Source: Bifidobacteriaceae bacterium
GTDB lineage: Bacteria; Actinomycetota; Actinomycetes; Actinomycetales; WQXJ01
Direction: 5' to 3'
Assembly (NCBI GenBank): GCA_031268115.1
Contig: JAIRXV010000382.1
Location: forward strand, 1-5,079
Length of the DNA: 5,079 bases
Positions within the stretch are counted from its first letter, which is position 1; every line of letters begins with the position of its first letter. The position numbers were made by a program, and so were the translations under genes. Positions 1 to 5,079 of this stretch are shown piece after piece. The notes beneath the pieces are model-generated. The model worked only from the letters and a program-made list of their open reading frames with translations. It was not told the DNA's origin and did not search any database.

Positions 1-2
1 CC

Positions 3-434
3 CACACTAGAACTGTGCGGGCGCTGGAGGTTCGCTACACCGGGCTGCCAGCGTCATACGGCCACGTCCTAGTGGAGAGCGAATCGTTGGAAGAAATCTG
101 CGCCGACAAACTGAAAGCCTTCCTCACTTCACGGTTTCTGCGCTATCGAGACCTCTGGGATCTGAGGTGGCTGGCCACCCAACCTGGGTTCGACACCGGC
201 AAGCTGCCAGAGTTGTTCCAGCACAAGATCGACGACTACGCTGCCTCAGCCGAGTTGGAAGCCAATATCTCCCGCCTGGGCGAACTTGGCGACATCGCCG
301 CCAACCCCGACTTCCTGGCGCAGTTGGAACGCTTCCTGCCCAGCGCCACCCTTGATCGCACGCTGAGGCGCCCCCAGTGGCGCGAACTCCTGGTTTCCCA
401 AGTGCGCGACCTGTACCAGGCTGTCGGCCTGTAG
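3..434 (+). CDS. AbiEii/AbiGii-type nucleotidyltransferase toxin, C-terminal part (5' truncated by window edge)
   Basis: This is the tail of a DUF1814/AbiEii-like protein, the toxin half of type IV (AbiE) toxin-antitoxin and abortive-infection systems, which are nucleotidyltransferases. The frame is open to the left edge with no stop, so the GTG at 15 is an internal valine codon and not a start. About 143 residues are visible. Recognition rests on the family-typical block at about 96-164: 'LEEICADKLKAFL' followed by 'RYRDLWDL', which fits the conserved Lys-containing motif and the R-x-(K/R)-D-x-x-D motif of the family. The rest is a helical C-terminal region ending at TAG 432-434. The N-terminal GS...D-x-D catalytic motif would lie outside the window, as would any AbiEi-type antitoxin gene, so I cannot tell whether the system is intact. 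The gene converges on the alpha-glucosidase gene and has no evident functional link to it. Confidence 0.8.
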   Translation, partial: HTRTVRALEVRYTGLPASYGHVLVESESLEEICADKLKAFLTSRFLRYRDLWDLRWLATQPGFDTGKLPELFQHKIDDYAASAELEANISRLGELGDIAANPDFLAQLERFLPSATLDRTLRRPQWRELLVSQVRDLYQAVGL

Positions 435-439
435 CAGCC

Positions 440-461
440 CCGCACGCATTCTCAGGTGCGG
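440..461. terminator. Hairpin between convergent genes, possible terminator
   Basis: A perfect 6-bp inverted repeat (CCGCAC / GTGCGG) with a 10-nt loop lies 5 bp after the toxin stop codon and 21 bp beyond the alpha-glucosidase stop on the other strand. The position suits a bidirectional terminator. Neither strand has a T-run after the stem, so it is not a canonical intrinsic terminator. The role is inferred. Confidence 0.35.
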
Positions 462-482
462 CGAGGACTGGTCTAAGAGGCG

Positions 483-2183
483 CTAGCCGCGAACGAGCCA
501 GGCTGTGGAGTCGGGCGCGAGCGGTGCGCGATCATGCCTTCCGTCTGTGCGCACGACGACCGTTCCGACCGGAAGCTGCGCTGGGGTGGCACCGAAGTTG
601 GTCACGCTGATCCATCCGTTGGGACGGGTGAACGCGAGGACGTTGTTCCCGAGATCGAGCCATTCGAGATGCTCACTGGTGTGGAACTTGCGGCGCAGGC
701 GCAGCGCTTCCCGATAGAGGGTCAGTGTCGAGTTCGGGTCGTCTGACTCGGCCTCGACTGAGAATGCGCCGTACCACTTCGGCTGCGGCAAATGCGCCCC
801 GCCGTCACTGAACCCGAAAAACTCACCGCTGGCCGTCCACGGAAGTGGGACTCGGCATCCGTCGCGCCCAGCCACGATGACACCGTTCTCGATGACTGCC
901 GATGGGTCTTGGGCGCGGTCGGCGGGAATGTCGAACACTTCGGGGAGTCCCAGTTCTTCACCCTGGTAAAGGTAGGCGCTGCCGGGGAGGGCGAGGGCGA
1001 GCAGGGTGGCGGCTCGCGCACGGGCGAGTCCGCGAGCGGCGGCGGCATCGTCGGGACGTGTCATCCGGTCAAACATCGGCCGGTATCCGGAGGACTGGCT
1101 GTACCGCGTGGCGTGTCGGATCACATCGTGGTTGGAGAACACCCAGGTGCTGGTGGTGTCGTTGGCTTCCGCGAACTCGAGGTTCCGCTGGATGACAGTT
1201 CGGAAATCGCCAATGTCCCACCCGGCGGAAAGGAGGTCGAAGTTGAACGACTGGCCGAGTCCGTCTGTACTTGCGTACCGCGCCTGACGGTCTGGCGTAA
1301 CCCACGCTTCGGCGACGGCGAACAGCGGCGGATCGTAGGTGTTGAACACCTGCCGCCACCCGGCGTAGATCTCGTCAAGCTCGTCACGGTCGAACAGCGG
1401 ATGGCGGCCCGGATCGAAAGTGACTTCCGCAGATTCGAGGAAGGACATCGGCCCGTGCATCACCCGTTCCCACTCGGGGTAGGGCTCGCTCATGTCTTTG
1501 GCGAGCCCTGAGGCAACATCGACGCGGAAGCCGTCAACACCGCGGTCGCCCCAGAAGCGGAGTGTGGCTAAGAAGTCTTCGCGCACCTCGGGATTGTCCC
1601 AGTTCCAGTCGGGCTGCTGTGGCGCGAACATGTGGAAATACCACTGTCCGGGGGTGCCGTCAGGCTCCGCTATTCGCGTCCATGCGGAACCCCCGAACAT
1701 GGCCTGCCAGTCGTTGGGCGGCAACTCACCGCCCGGCCCCTTCCCGTCCCGGAACAGGTAGCGGTCGCGTGCCGGGGAGCCAGCGGGGGAAGCCAGCGCT
1801 TCACGGAACCAGGCGTGCCGGTTGGAGCTGTGGTTGGGAACGATGTCGATGATGACTTTGATTCCCCTGCCGTGCAGCGCTGCGATGACAGCCTCAAAAT
1901 CCGCGAGCGTGCCGATGGAGGGGTCCACGTCTCGGTAATCATCGACATCGTATCCGCCGTCTGCGAGTGCGGAGGGGTAGAACGGGCTGAACCATACGGC
2001 GTCCACATTCAGGGATGCGAGGTAATCGACTCGTGAGAGCACGCCAACGAAGTCGCCTATCCCGTCTTTGTTCGCGTCAGCGAACGAGCGGGGGTATATC
2101 TGGTAGACGGCAGCCTGCCGCCACCATTGTCTTGCGGTGCCGTCAGTGTCAGGTATTTGCCCAGTGGGCTCCGTGATGGACAT
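483..2183 (-). CDS. GH13 alpha-glucosidase (oligo-1,6-glucosidase/maltase-like), cytoplasmic
   Basis: This 566-residue enzyme of glycoside hydrolase family 13 hydrolyses terminal alpha-glucosidic bonds of short oligosaccharides. All conserved regions are present: DIVPNH (113-118), GFRVDVA (218-224, nucleophile Asp222), AVAEAW (289-294, acid/base Glu292) and FSNHD (349-353, Asp353), plus QQPDWNW (189-195). A DANKDGIGD loop (36-44) matches the Ca2+-binding loop of oligo-1,6-glucosidase relatives. YQGEELGLPEV (406-416) and GRDGCRVPLPW (439-449) are typical of actinobacterial alpha-glucosidases. Length is normal and there is no signal peptide, so it acts in the cytoplasm. The start at 2183 is preferred over an in-frame ATG at 2228 because AGGAG sits 8 nt before it. 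It is the second gene of an operon with the sugar transporter, so its substrate is probably whatever that protein imports. Val223 beside the nucleophile is the residue found in 1,6-active enzymes, but the exact substrate (isomaltose, maltose, sucrose, trehalose) cannot be read from sequence. Confidence 0.95.
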   Translation of the reverse strand: MSITEPTGQIPDTDGTARQWWRQAAVYQIYPRSFADANKDGIGDFVGVLSRVDYLASLNVDAVWFSPFYPSALADGGYDVDDYRDVDPSIGTLADFEAVIAALHGRGIKVIIDIVPNHSSNRHAWFREALASPAGSPARDRYLFRDGKGPGGELPPNDWQAMFGGSAWTRIAEPDGTPGQWYFHMFAPQQPDWNWDNPEVREDFLATLRFWGDRGVDGFRVDVASGLAKDMSEPYPEWERVMHGPMSFLESAEVTFDPGRHPLFDRDELDEIYAGWRQVFNTYDPPLFAVAEAWVTPDRQARYASTDGLGQSFNFDLLSAGWDIGDFRTVIQRNLEFAEANDTTSTWVFSNHDVIRHATRYSQSSGYRPMFDRMTRPDDAAAARGLARARAATLLALALPGSAYLYQGEELGLPEVFDIPADRAQDPSAVIENGVIVAGRDGCRVPLPWTASGEFFGFSDGGAHLPQPKWYGAFSVEAESDDPNSTLTLYREALRLRRKFHTSEHLEWLDLGNNVLAFTRPNGWISVTNFGATPAQLPVGTVVVRTDGRHDRAPLAPDSTAWLVRG

Positions 2184-2190
2184 AGGGGTT

Positions 2191-2197
2191 TCTCCTC
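2191..2197 (-). promoter_or_regulatory. Ribosome binding site that fixes the alpha-glucosidase start
   Basis: Read on the minus strand this is GAGGAGA, with its AGGAG core 8 nt before the ATG at 2183-2181. It lies inside the reading frame that would start at the upstream ATG (2228), and that ATG has no comparable Shine-Dalgarno sequence. This makes 2183 the likely start and removes 15 residues from the longest open frame. Confidence 0.75.
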
Positions 2198-2244
2198 TTT
2201 TCGATGCGTGGGTGTCAGTGCTTGGCAAAGCGCGGGCGGTGCGC

Positions 2245-3561
2245 TTACCGGACCGCTTTGACCTTGTAGATCAGGAAGGCGCCGATTACCGCAAGTGCCG
2301 CGCCGAACAGATACCAGACGGCGTAACCTCCCAGTGAGGTGGACATGCCGATAGCGATGATGGCCGGTGCGATTGCGGGGGCGATGGACTGCGGGAGCGC
2401 CTGCGCGATGTTGAGGACGCCGAGGTCCTTGGCGTGGTCGTCGGGACTGGGGAGGACCAGAGTGGCCAATGCCAGATCGACGGCGAGATATGCGCCAAAT
2501 CCGGCGCCCATGATCAACTGCCCTGCGTAGAGGACAGCGAAACTGTCGGCCAAAGAAACCGCCACAAGCCCGACGACCATGACGAGTCCGGCAATGGTGA
2601 CGAAGGGGCGGCGGCGGTGGAACCGGTCGGAAAGGAAACCTCCGAGAAGGCTGGCGAGAATCATGCCGCCCGTGCCGCAGAGGTTTGAAATGAGCAAGAC
2701 CCCCGTCACCTGCTCCTCTGTCTGATTGAACCGGTCAATCACGAAGTAGGTGAGATACGTGCCCGTGCCCATGTAGGCGAAAAACATCAGGAACCGGTTC
2801 GCCCAGACCCAACCGAAGTCTGGATGCTTGCGCGGGTTGAACACCAGCGACGTGAACAGGTCGCGGACCCGGACGGCAGGCGCCTCGGCTCGCGTTATCC
2901 GGCGGTCGCGCAGCGTCAACGCGAATACCGCCGCCAGCACCACCGCCACAACGCCAGGCGCAGCGAACACGATGACGCCGAAGGGGAGGACGTTGTAGGC
3001 GGCGATGCCGAGGAGGATCGCAATCGGTGACGCTATCGACGCAACACCGGAAACGGTGCCACGCCGTGCTTCTGGAACCTGGTCTGGGATTGTCGCGCTC
3101 ATCGCGCTCAACGTCGCGTTGAATCCGACTTGCGCAAGAGACCAGCCGATAAGGAGCACCGCGATGCTGGTCGCAGTCCCGACGATCACCAGCGCCACCA
3201 GACCTACCAGCACACCACCGATGATCCACGGGCGCCGCTGGCCCCACCGGGAGGTAGTCCGGTCCGACAGCCGCCCGACCACGGGGTTTGCGACGAGGGC
3301 GAAAAACGCCCCGACGCCTGCGACAAGGCCGAGCGCCGCAGCCTGCCCGTCCGAGCCAGCGATCTCGCGCGCCTTCAGCGCGAGACCCACCAGGGCGGGG
3401 GTAAGCAGCGCCAGGCACACGCCGAACATTGCGAATGCGTAGAGCAGCATATAGCCGCGGGGAGCGCGGTCGCCTGCGGGATCGCGCCCGTGGTCTCGGT
3501 GGTCTGCGGGATGAGTATTGGCCGTAGCGGAAGCAACGGCTTCGGGTTCGGGAGTAGTCAT
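2245..3561 (-). CDS. MFS sugar transporter, GPH/SUT-like (oligosaccharide importer)
   Basis: This 438-residue membrane protein has about 12 hydrophobic segments (roughly 37-60, 74-95, 112-130, 132-150, 168-187, 190-216, 252-275, 285-308, 320-337, 341-362, 382-404, 410-432). The MFS motif A loop occurs in both halves: GRLSDRTTSRWGQRRPW (96-112) and GGFLSDRFHRRRPF (307-320). The R-W-G-x-R-R-P form resembles glycoside/pentoside/hexuronide and sucrose-type cation symporters rather than drug exporters. The AVDLALATLVLP stretch (360-371) in the second half is also common in that group. The first 35 residues are hydrophilic and cytoplasmic. The start at 3561 is preferred over the ATG at 3618: it has GGAG 6 nt upstream, whereas the 3618 codon lies inside an operator and upstream of the predicted transcript start. 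Placement as first gene ahead of an unsecreted alpha-glucosidase suggests proton- or sodium-coupled import of an alpha-glucoside. The substrate itself is inferred. Confidence 0.9.
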   Translation of the reverse strand: MTTPEPEAVASATANTHPADHRDHGRDPAGDRAPRGYMLLYAFAMFGVCLALLTPALVGLALKAREIAGSDGQAAALGLVAGVGAFFALVANPVVGRLSDRTTSRWGQRRPWIIGGVLVGLVALVIVGTATSIAVLLIGWSLAQVGFNATLSAMSATIPDQVPEARRGTVSGVASIASPIAILLGIAAYNVLPFGVIVFAAPGVVAVVLAAVFALTLRDRRITRAEAPAVRVRDLFTSLVFNPRKHPDFGWVWANRFLMFFAYMGTGTYLTYFVIDRFNQTEEQVTGVLLISNLCGTGGMILASLLGGFLSDRFHRRRPFVTIAGLVMVVGLVAVSLADSFAVLYAGQLIMGAGFGAYLAVDLALATLVLPSPDDHAKDLGVLNIAQALPQSIAPAIAPAIIAIGMSTSLGGYAVWYLFGAALAVIGAFLIYKVKAVR

Positions 3562-3567
3562 CTTTGG

Positions 3568-3571
3568 CTCC
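3568..3571 (-). promoter_or_regulatory. Ribosome binding site of the sugar transporter gene
   Basis: GGAG on the minus strand stands 6 nt before the ATG at 3561-3559. It supports this start over the in-frame ATG at 3618, which falls in the operator region. Confidence 0.65.
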
Positions 3572-3608
3572 AAGGGTTGGGATGCGGGCGTCGGCGCCGG
3601 CTCCCAAT

Positions 3609-3637
3609 TTTCTACCACATGGTTGAAAACAAGTCAA
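3609..3637 (-). promoter_or_regulatory. Sigma-70-type promoter of the transporter/alpha-glucosidase operon
   Basis: On the minus strand, TTGACT (3637-3632, five of six to the -35 consensus) is followed by a 17-bp spacer and TAGAAA (3614-3609, four of six to the -10 consensus). Transcription would begin near 3602, giving a leader of about 40 nt before the ATG at 3561. Both hexamers overlap the palindromic operators, the expected geometry for repression by steric block. Confidence 0.6.
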
Positions 3638-3649
3638 CCACTTGGTTGA
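3611..3649. promoter_or_regulatory. Tandem palindromic operators, probable TetR-family binding sites
   Basis: Two related 16-bp palindromes lie in the divergent region. The right one (3634-3649) is TCAACCA-CT-TGGTTGA with perfect 7-bp arms. The left one (3611-3626) is TCTACCA-CA-TGGTTGA with one mismatched pair. Their centres are 23 bp apart, about two helical turns, so two dimers could bind the same face of the DNA. The longer direct repeat, ACCAC(A/T)TGGTTGAAAA at 3614-3629 and 3637-3652, matches at 15 of 16 bases. The sites overlap the operon promoter and lie 26 bp or more before the regulator's ATG, so one protein could control both directions. That the neighbouring TetR protein is the binder is inferred from position. 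Confidence 0.7.
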
Positions 3650-3662
3650 AAAGTTTAAGCGG

Positions 3663-3668
3663 TAGTCT
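3663..3668 (+). promoter_or_regulatory. Candidate -10 element for a leaderless tetR transcript
   Basis: TAGTCT fits the actinobacterial TANNNT -10 form and ends 6 nt before the regulator's ATG at 3675, so transcription would start at or next to the A of the start codon. No Shine-Dalgarno sequence is visible before that ATG, which agrees with a leaderless message. A matching -35 is poor: TTGGTT at 3642-3647 gives a 15-bp spacer. It lies inside the right operator arm, which would allow autoregulation. TTTAAG at 3654-3659 is an alternative -10. Confidence 0.35.
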
Positions 3669-3674
3669 TGGGCC

Positions 3675-4265
3675 ATGACTCGATCCCGTAACGTTCGCGG
3701 CGTCGCGCGTGAGCAGGCGATCCTCGCAGCCGCCAGTCGGCTGTTCGGAATGAGGGGCTTCCGATCCGTATCGCTCCGCGAAGTTGCCGCCGCCGCCGGG
3801 ATCACGCATTCGACCCTGCTGCACTACTTCCCATCCAAGGAAGAACTCCTCGATGCGGTGCTCGACGCGAAAGACATAAGCATCGCCGAGCGGCTCCGCA
3901 CCGGGGACCGGCTAACCGATGTGCTCGGCGAACTCAAGGCCGACAACCTCAACGAACCGGGCCTCATCGCGCTGTTGATGAAACTCATCGCAGAGGCCAC
4001 CGACGCCGAACACCCCGCTCACGAACGTATGCGAAACCGGTACGAACACATCATAAGGATCATGGGGCAGCATCTTGCTGACGACGGGCAACCCATACCA
4101 GAGGGGTTGAGCATCGAGGACGCGGCGCGGCTGTACCTAGCGGTGTCCGACGGACTGAACCTCCAGTGGTTGTACTCGCCAAACGATCTCGACCCGGTGC
4201 GGCTCTCCATCCTCGCCGCCCAGTTGATCCTAGGCGCCTCGTTGCCGCCGACCGAATCACCGTGA
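3675..4265 (+). CDS. TetR/AcrR-family transcriptional regulator
   Basis: This 196-residue protein has the usual TetR length and layout. The N-terminal DNA-binding domain has helix 1 at about 10-26 (REQAILAAASRLFGMRGF) and a helix-turn-helix at about 32-51 (VSLREVAAAAG-ITHSTLLHYF), followed by the family-typical PSKEELLDAVL. The C-terminal ligand and dimer domain (about 65-196) contains DGLNLQWLYSP (159-169), a stretch common in the BetI-like C-terminal group. An in-frame TAG at 3663-3665 excludes any longer start. It is transcribed away from the sugar transporter and alpha-glucosidase genes across a 113-bp region with two palindromic operators, so it most likely represses that operon and perhaps itself. 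The inducer is unknown; a sugar or sugar metabolite would fit the neighbours. Divergent control of sugar genes by a TetR rather than a LacI or ROK protein is less usual. Confidence 0.92.
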   Translation: MTRSRNVRGVAREQAILAAASRLFGMRGFRSVSLREVAAAAGITHSTLLHYFPSKEELLDAVLDAKDISIAERLRTGDRLTDVLGELKADNLNEPGLIALLMKLIAEATDAEHPAHERMRNRYEHIIRIMGQHLADDGQPIPEGLSIEDAARLYLAVSDGLNLQWLYSPNDLDPVRLSILAAQLILGASLPPTESP

Positions 4266-4344
4266 CGACCGCTGGCGGCAAAGGCGTACACCCGGTCGGA
4301 CTCGAAGCGATACTGGAGCGGGTTTAGGCCGCTTGCCCCTGCCA

Positions 4345-4367
4345 TTGACGTGCTGTTGACATTGCTG
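4345..4367 (+). repeat. Tandem imperfect direct repeat with 11-bp period, possible response-regulator box
   Basis: TTGACGTGCTG (4345-4355) is directly followed by TTGACATTGCTG (4356-4367). The TTGAC units recur exactly 11 bp apart. OmpR/PhoB-type regulators typically bind tandem direct repeats about one helical turn apart, and the gene 100 bp downstream encodes such a regulator, so an autoregulatory site is possible. With only two units, chance or promoter function (TTGACA is a perfect -35) are real alternatives. Confidence 0.35.
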
Positions 4368-4393
4368 GCGGATAATAGGCGCGGAATCTATAT

Positions 4394-4410
4394 TCACCGC
4401 TGATCGGTGA
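4394..4410. repeat. 17-bp inverted repeat upstream of the response regulator gene
   Basis: TCACCG-CTGAT-CGGTGA has perfect 6-bp arms and a 5-nt centre. It lies 58 bp before the response regulator start, just after the -10-like TATATT. It could be an operator or a hairpin in the 5' leader. There is no T-run, so a terminator is less likely. Confidence 0.4.
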
Positions 4411-4456
4411 GGCCAAGGAAGGTGCTGGCTGGGGCGAAACCCGAGGAATGCACCTG

Positions 4457-4462
4457 AGGAGG
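4457..4462 (+). promoter_or_regulatory. Strong ribosome binding site deciding the response regulator start
   Basis: AGGAGG is a perfect Shine-Dalgarno match. It touches the first in-frame ATG (4463) with no spacer but is 6 nt from the second ATG (4469), so 4469 is the workable start. An ATG at 4448 is also in frame but precedes this site. Confidence 0.75.
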
Positions 4463-4468
4463 ATGGGC

Positions 4469-5079
4469 ATGGGCAATGTGTTGGTGATTGACGACGACCC
4501 GAATATCCGCGAGCTATGTTCGGTGCTGTTGGACCGCCAAGGCTACACGCCAATTGTCGCAGCAGACGGTCGCCAGGGGCTGGTCGCTCTCGCCGAATCG
4601 CTGGTTGACTTGGCCATAGTGGACGCCATGATGCCACATCTGGACGGAATCGAATTCTGTCGGCTGGCCCGGCGCTATCACCCGGACCTGCCGCTGCTGA
4701 TGCTGACCGCCAAAGGGCAATTGGGGGACAAGGCCAAGGGCTTCGCCGCCGGGGCGGATGACTATCTGGTCAAACCCTTTGATGGCGCGGAATTGCTGAT
4801 GCGGGTGAAAGCCTTGCTCAGGCGCTACCGGAAGATCGTTGAGCAGACCGCTCAGGCGGGCCGCCTGGCCCTCGACACTGCCAGCCACGTCGCAACGCTG
4901 GACGGCGGCCACGTCGATCTTCCGCTCAAAGAATTCGAATTGCTGTTTCTGCTGGCCGGACACAAGGGCCGCACGCTCACGCGCGAATTCATCCTTGACG
5001 CAGTCTGGGGATGCGGATTCGAGGGCACAGGCCGGACTCTGGACGTTCACATCAACAGGCTGCGCGACCGCTTCGGGGA
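4469..5079 (+). CDS. OmpR/PhoB-family two-component response regulator (3' end beyond window)
   Basis: The visible 203 residues cover a receiver domain (about 2-118) and most of a winged-helix DNA-binding domain (about 128-203). Receiver hallmarks are the acidic pair Asp8/Asp9 in VLVIDDDP, the phospho-acceptor Asp52 in VDAMMP, Thr80 in LMLTAKG and Lys102 in YLVKPF. The DNA-binding part shows LPLKEFELLFLLA (151-163), GRTLTREFILDAVWG (167-181) and GRTLDVHINRLRDRFG (188-203), which carries the recognition helix. Family members are about 220-235 residues, so some 20-30 residues are missing. The LPLKEFELLF and FEG-GRT-DVHI-RLR pattern resembles HssR-like regulators best known from Firmicutes, but I do not assign a symbol. 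The protein would be phosphorylated by a membrane histidine kinase, probably encoded just downstream, and would then activate or repress target promoters. Nothing visible links it to the sugar operon. Confidence 0.92.
   Translation, partial: MGNVLVIDDDPNIRELCSVLLDRQGYTPIVAADGRQGLVALAESLVDLAIVDAMMPHLDGIEFCRLARRYHPDLPLLMLTAKGQLGDKAKGFAAGADDYLVKPFDGAELLMRVKALLRRYRKIVEQTAQAGRLALDTASHVATLDGGHVDLPLKEFELLFLLAGHKGRTLTREFILDAVWGCGFEGTGRTLDVHINRLRDRFG

Larger units (their letters stand above)
4266..4468. other. Intergenic region before the response regulator, with candidate regulatory signals
   Basis: No convincing gene lies in these 203 bp. The left part has only a weak 5-bp stem (AGCGG/CCGCT, 4317-4333) without a T-run, so no clear terminator for tetR is seen. 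The middle holds a TTGAC direct repeat (4345-4367) and an AT-rich patch with -10-like GATAAT (4371-4376) and TATATT (4389-4394). None of these pairs with TTGACG (4345) or TTGACA (4356) at 16-18 bp spacing, so the promoter cannot be fixed. An inverted repeat follows at 4394-4410, and the region ends in a strong ribosome binding site. Confidence 0.5.

Noticed and set aside
15..17. GTG at 15 as the start of the left-edge gene
   Set aside because: The frame is open to the window edge, and a start here would remove the catalytic N-terminal half of a known family.
792..1511. A 239-codon open frame on the plus strand inside the alpha-glucosidase gene
   Set aside because: It is antisense to catalytic regions of the GH13 enzyme. 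Its composition is low in recognisable features and it has no supporting ribosome binding site.
3612..3618. ATG at 3618 as the transporter start (19 extra residues)
   Set aside because: It lies within the left operator and upstream of the predicted transcription start near 3602. The ATG at 3561 has a well-spaced GGAG.
2735..3805. A 356-codon open frame on the minus strand overlapping the transporter and the tetR start
   Set aside because: It is an arginine/proline-rich shadow frame of the transporter gene, with no membrane segments or domain, and it runs through the divergent control region.
4317..4333. AGCGG/CCGCT hairpin as a tetR terminator
   Set aside because: The stem is only 5 bp with a 7-nt loop and no T-run follows, so it is too weak to call.
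4356..4376. TTGACA (4356) with GATAAT (4371) as a promoter for the response regulator
   Set aside because: The spacer is only 9 bp. The alternative TTGACG (4345) gives 20 bp. Neither suits a standard sigma-70 promoter.
4514..5050. A 178-codon open frame on the minus strand at the right end
   Set aside because: It is antisense to the response regulator, whose plus-strand frame carries clear receiver and winged-helix motifs. The minus-strand translation shows no recognisable domain.

Overview
The window looks like a high-GC actinobacterial chromosome segment. The support is the third-position G/C bias in the coding regions, GH13 enzyme motifs typical of actinobacterial alpha-glucosidases, and a likely leaderless regulator gene with a TANNNT-type -10. 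This placement is inferred from sequence style; there is no rRNA or other marker here.

Layout, left to right. (1) Positions 3-434 (+) hold the C-terminal part of an AbiEii/AbiGii-type nucleotidyltransferase toxin whose 5' end lies outside the window. (2) A short convergent gap contains a GC-rich hairpin (440-461). (3) Positions 483-3561 (-) form a two-gene operon: an MFS/GPH-like sugar transporter (3561 to 2245), then, 61 bp downstream, a cytoplasmic GH13 alpha-glucosidase (2183 to 483). (4) A 113-bp divergent control region (3562-3674) carries a good promoter for the operon and two near-identical palindromic operators. (5) Positions 3675-4265 (+) encode a TetR-family regulator, the obvious candidate to bind those operators. 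(6) A 203-bp intergenic stretch (4266-4468) contains a TTGAC tandem repeat with an 11-bp period and a 17-bp inverted repeat. (7) Positions 4469-5079 (+) encode an OmpR/PhoB-type response regulator, cut by the right edge of the window within its DNA-binding domain.

How the genes may work together: the central block reads as a self-contained oligosaccharide-use module. The transporter would import an intact alpha-glucoside, the unsecreted GH13 enzyme would split it to glucose inside the cell, and the TetR protein would hold the operon off by sitting over its -35 and -10 until a sugar or derived ligand releases it. The toxin fragment and the response regulator belong to separate modules that continue past each edge (antitoxin upstream, sensor kinase probably downstream). 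I saw no mobile element, CRISPR array, tRNA or rRNA. The components are individually known families; the most notable points are TetR-type rather than LacI-type control of an alpha-glucosidase operon and the clean tandem operator.
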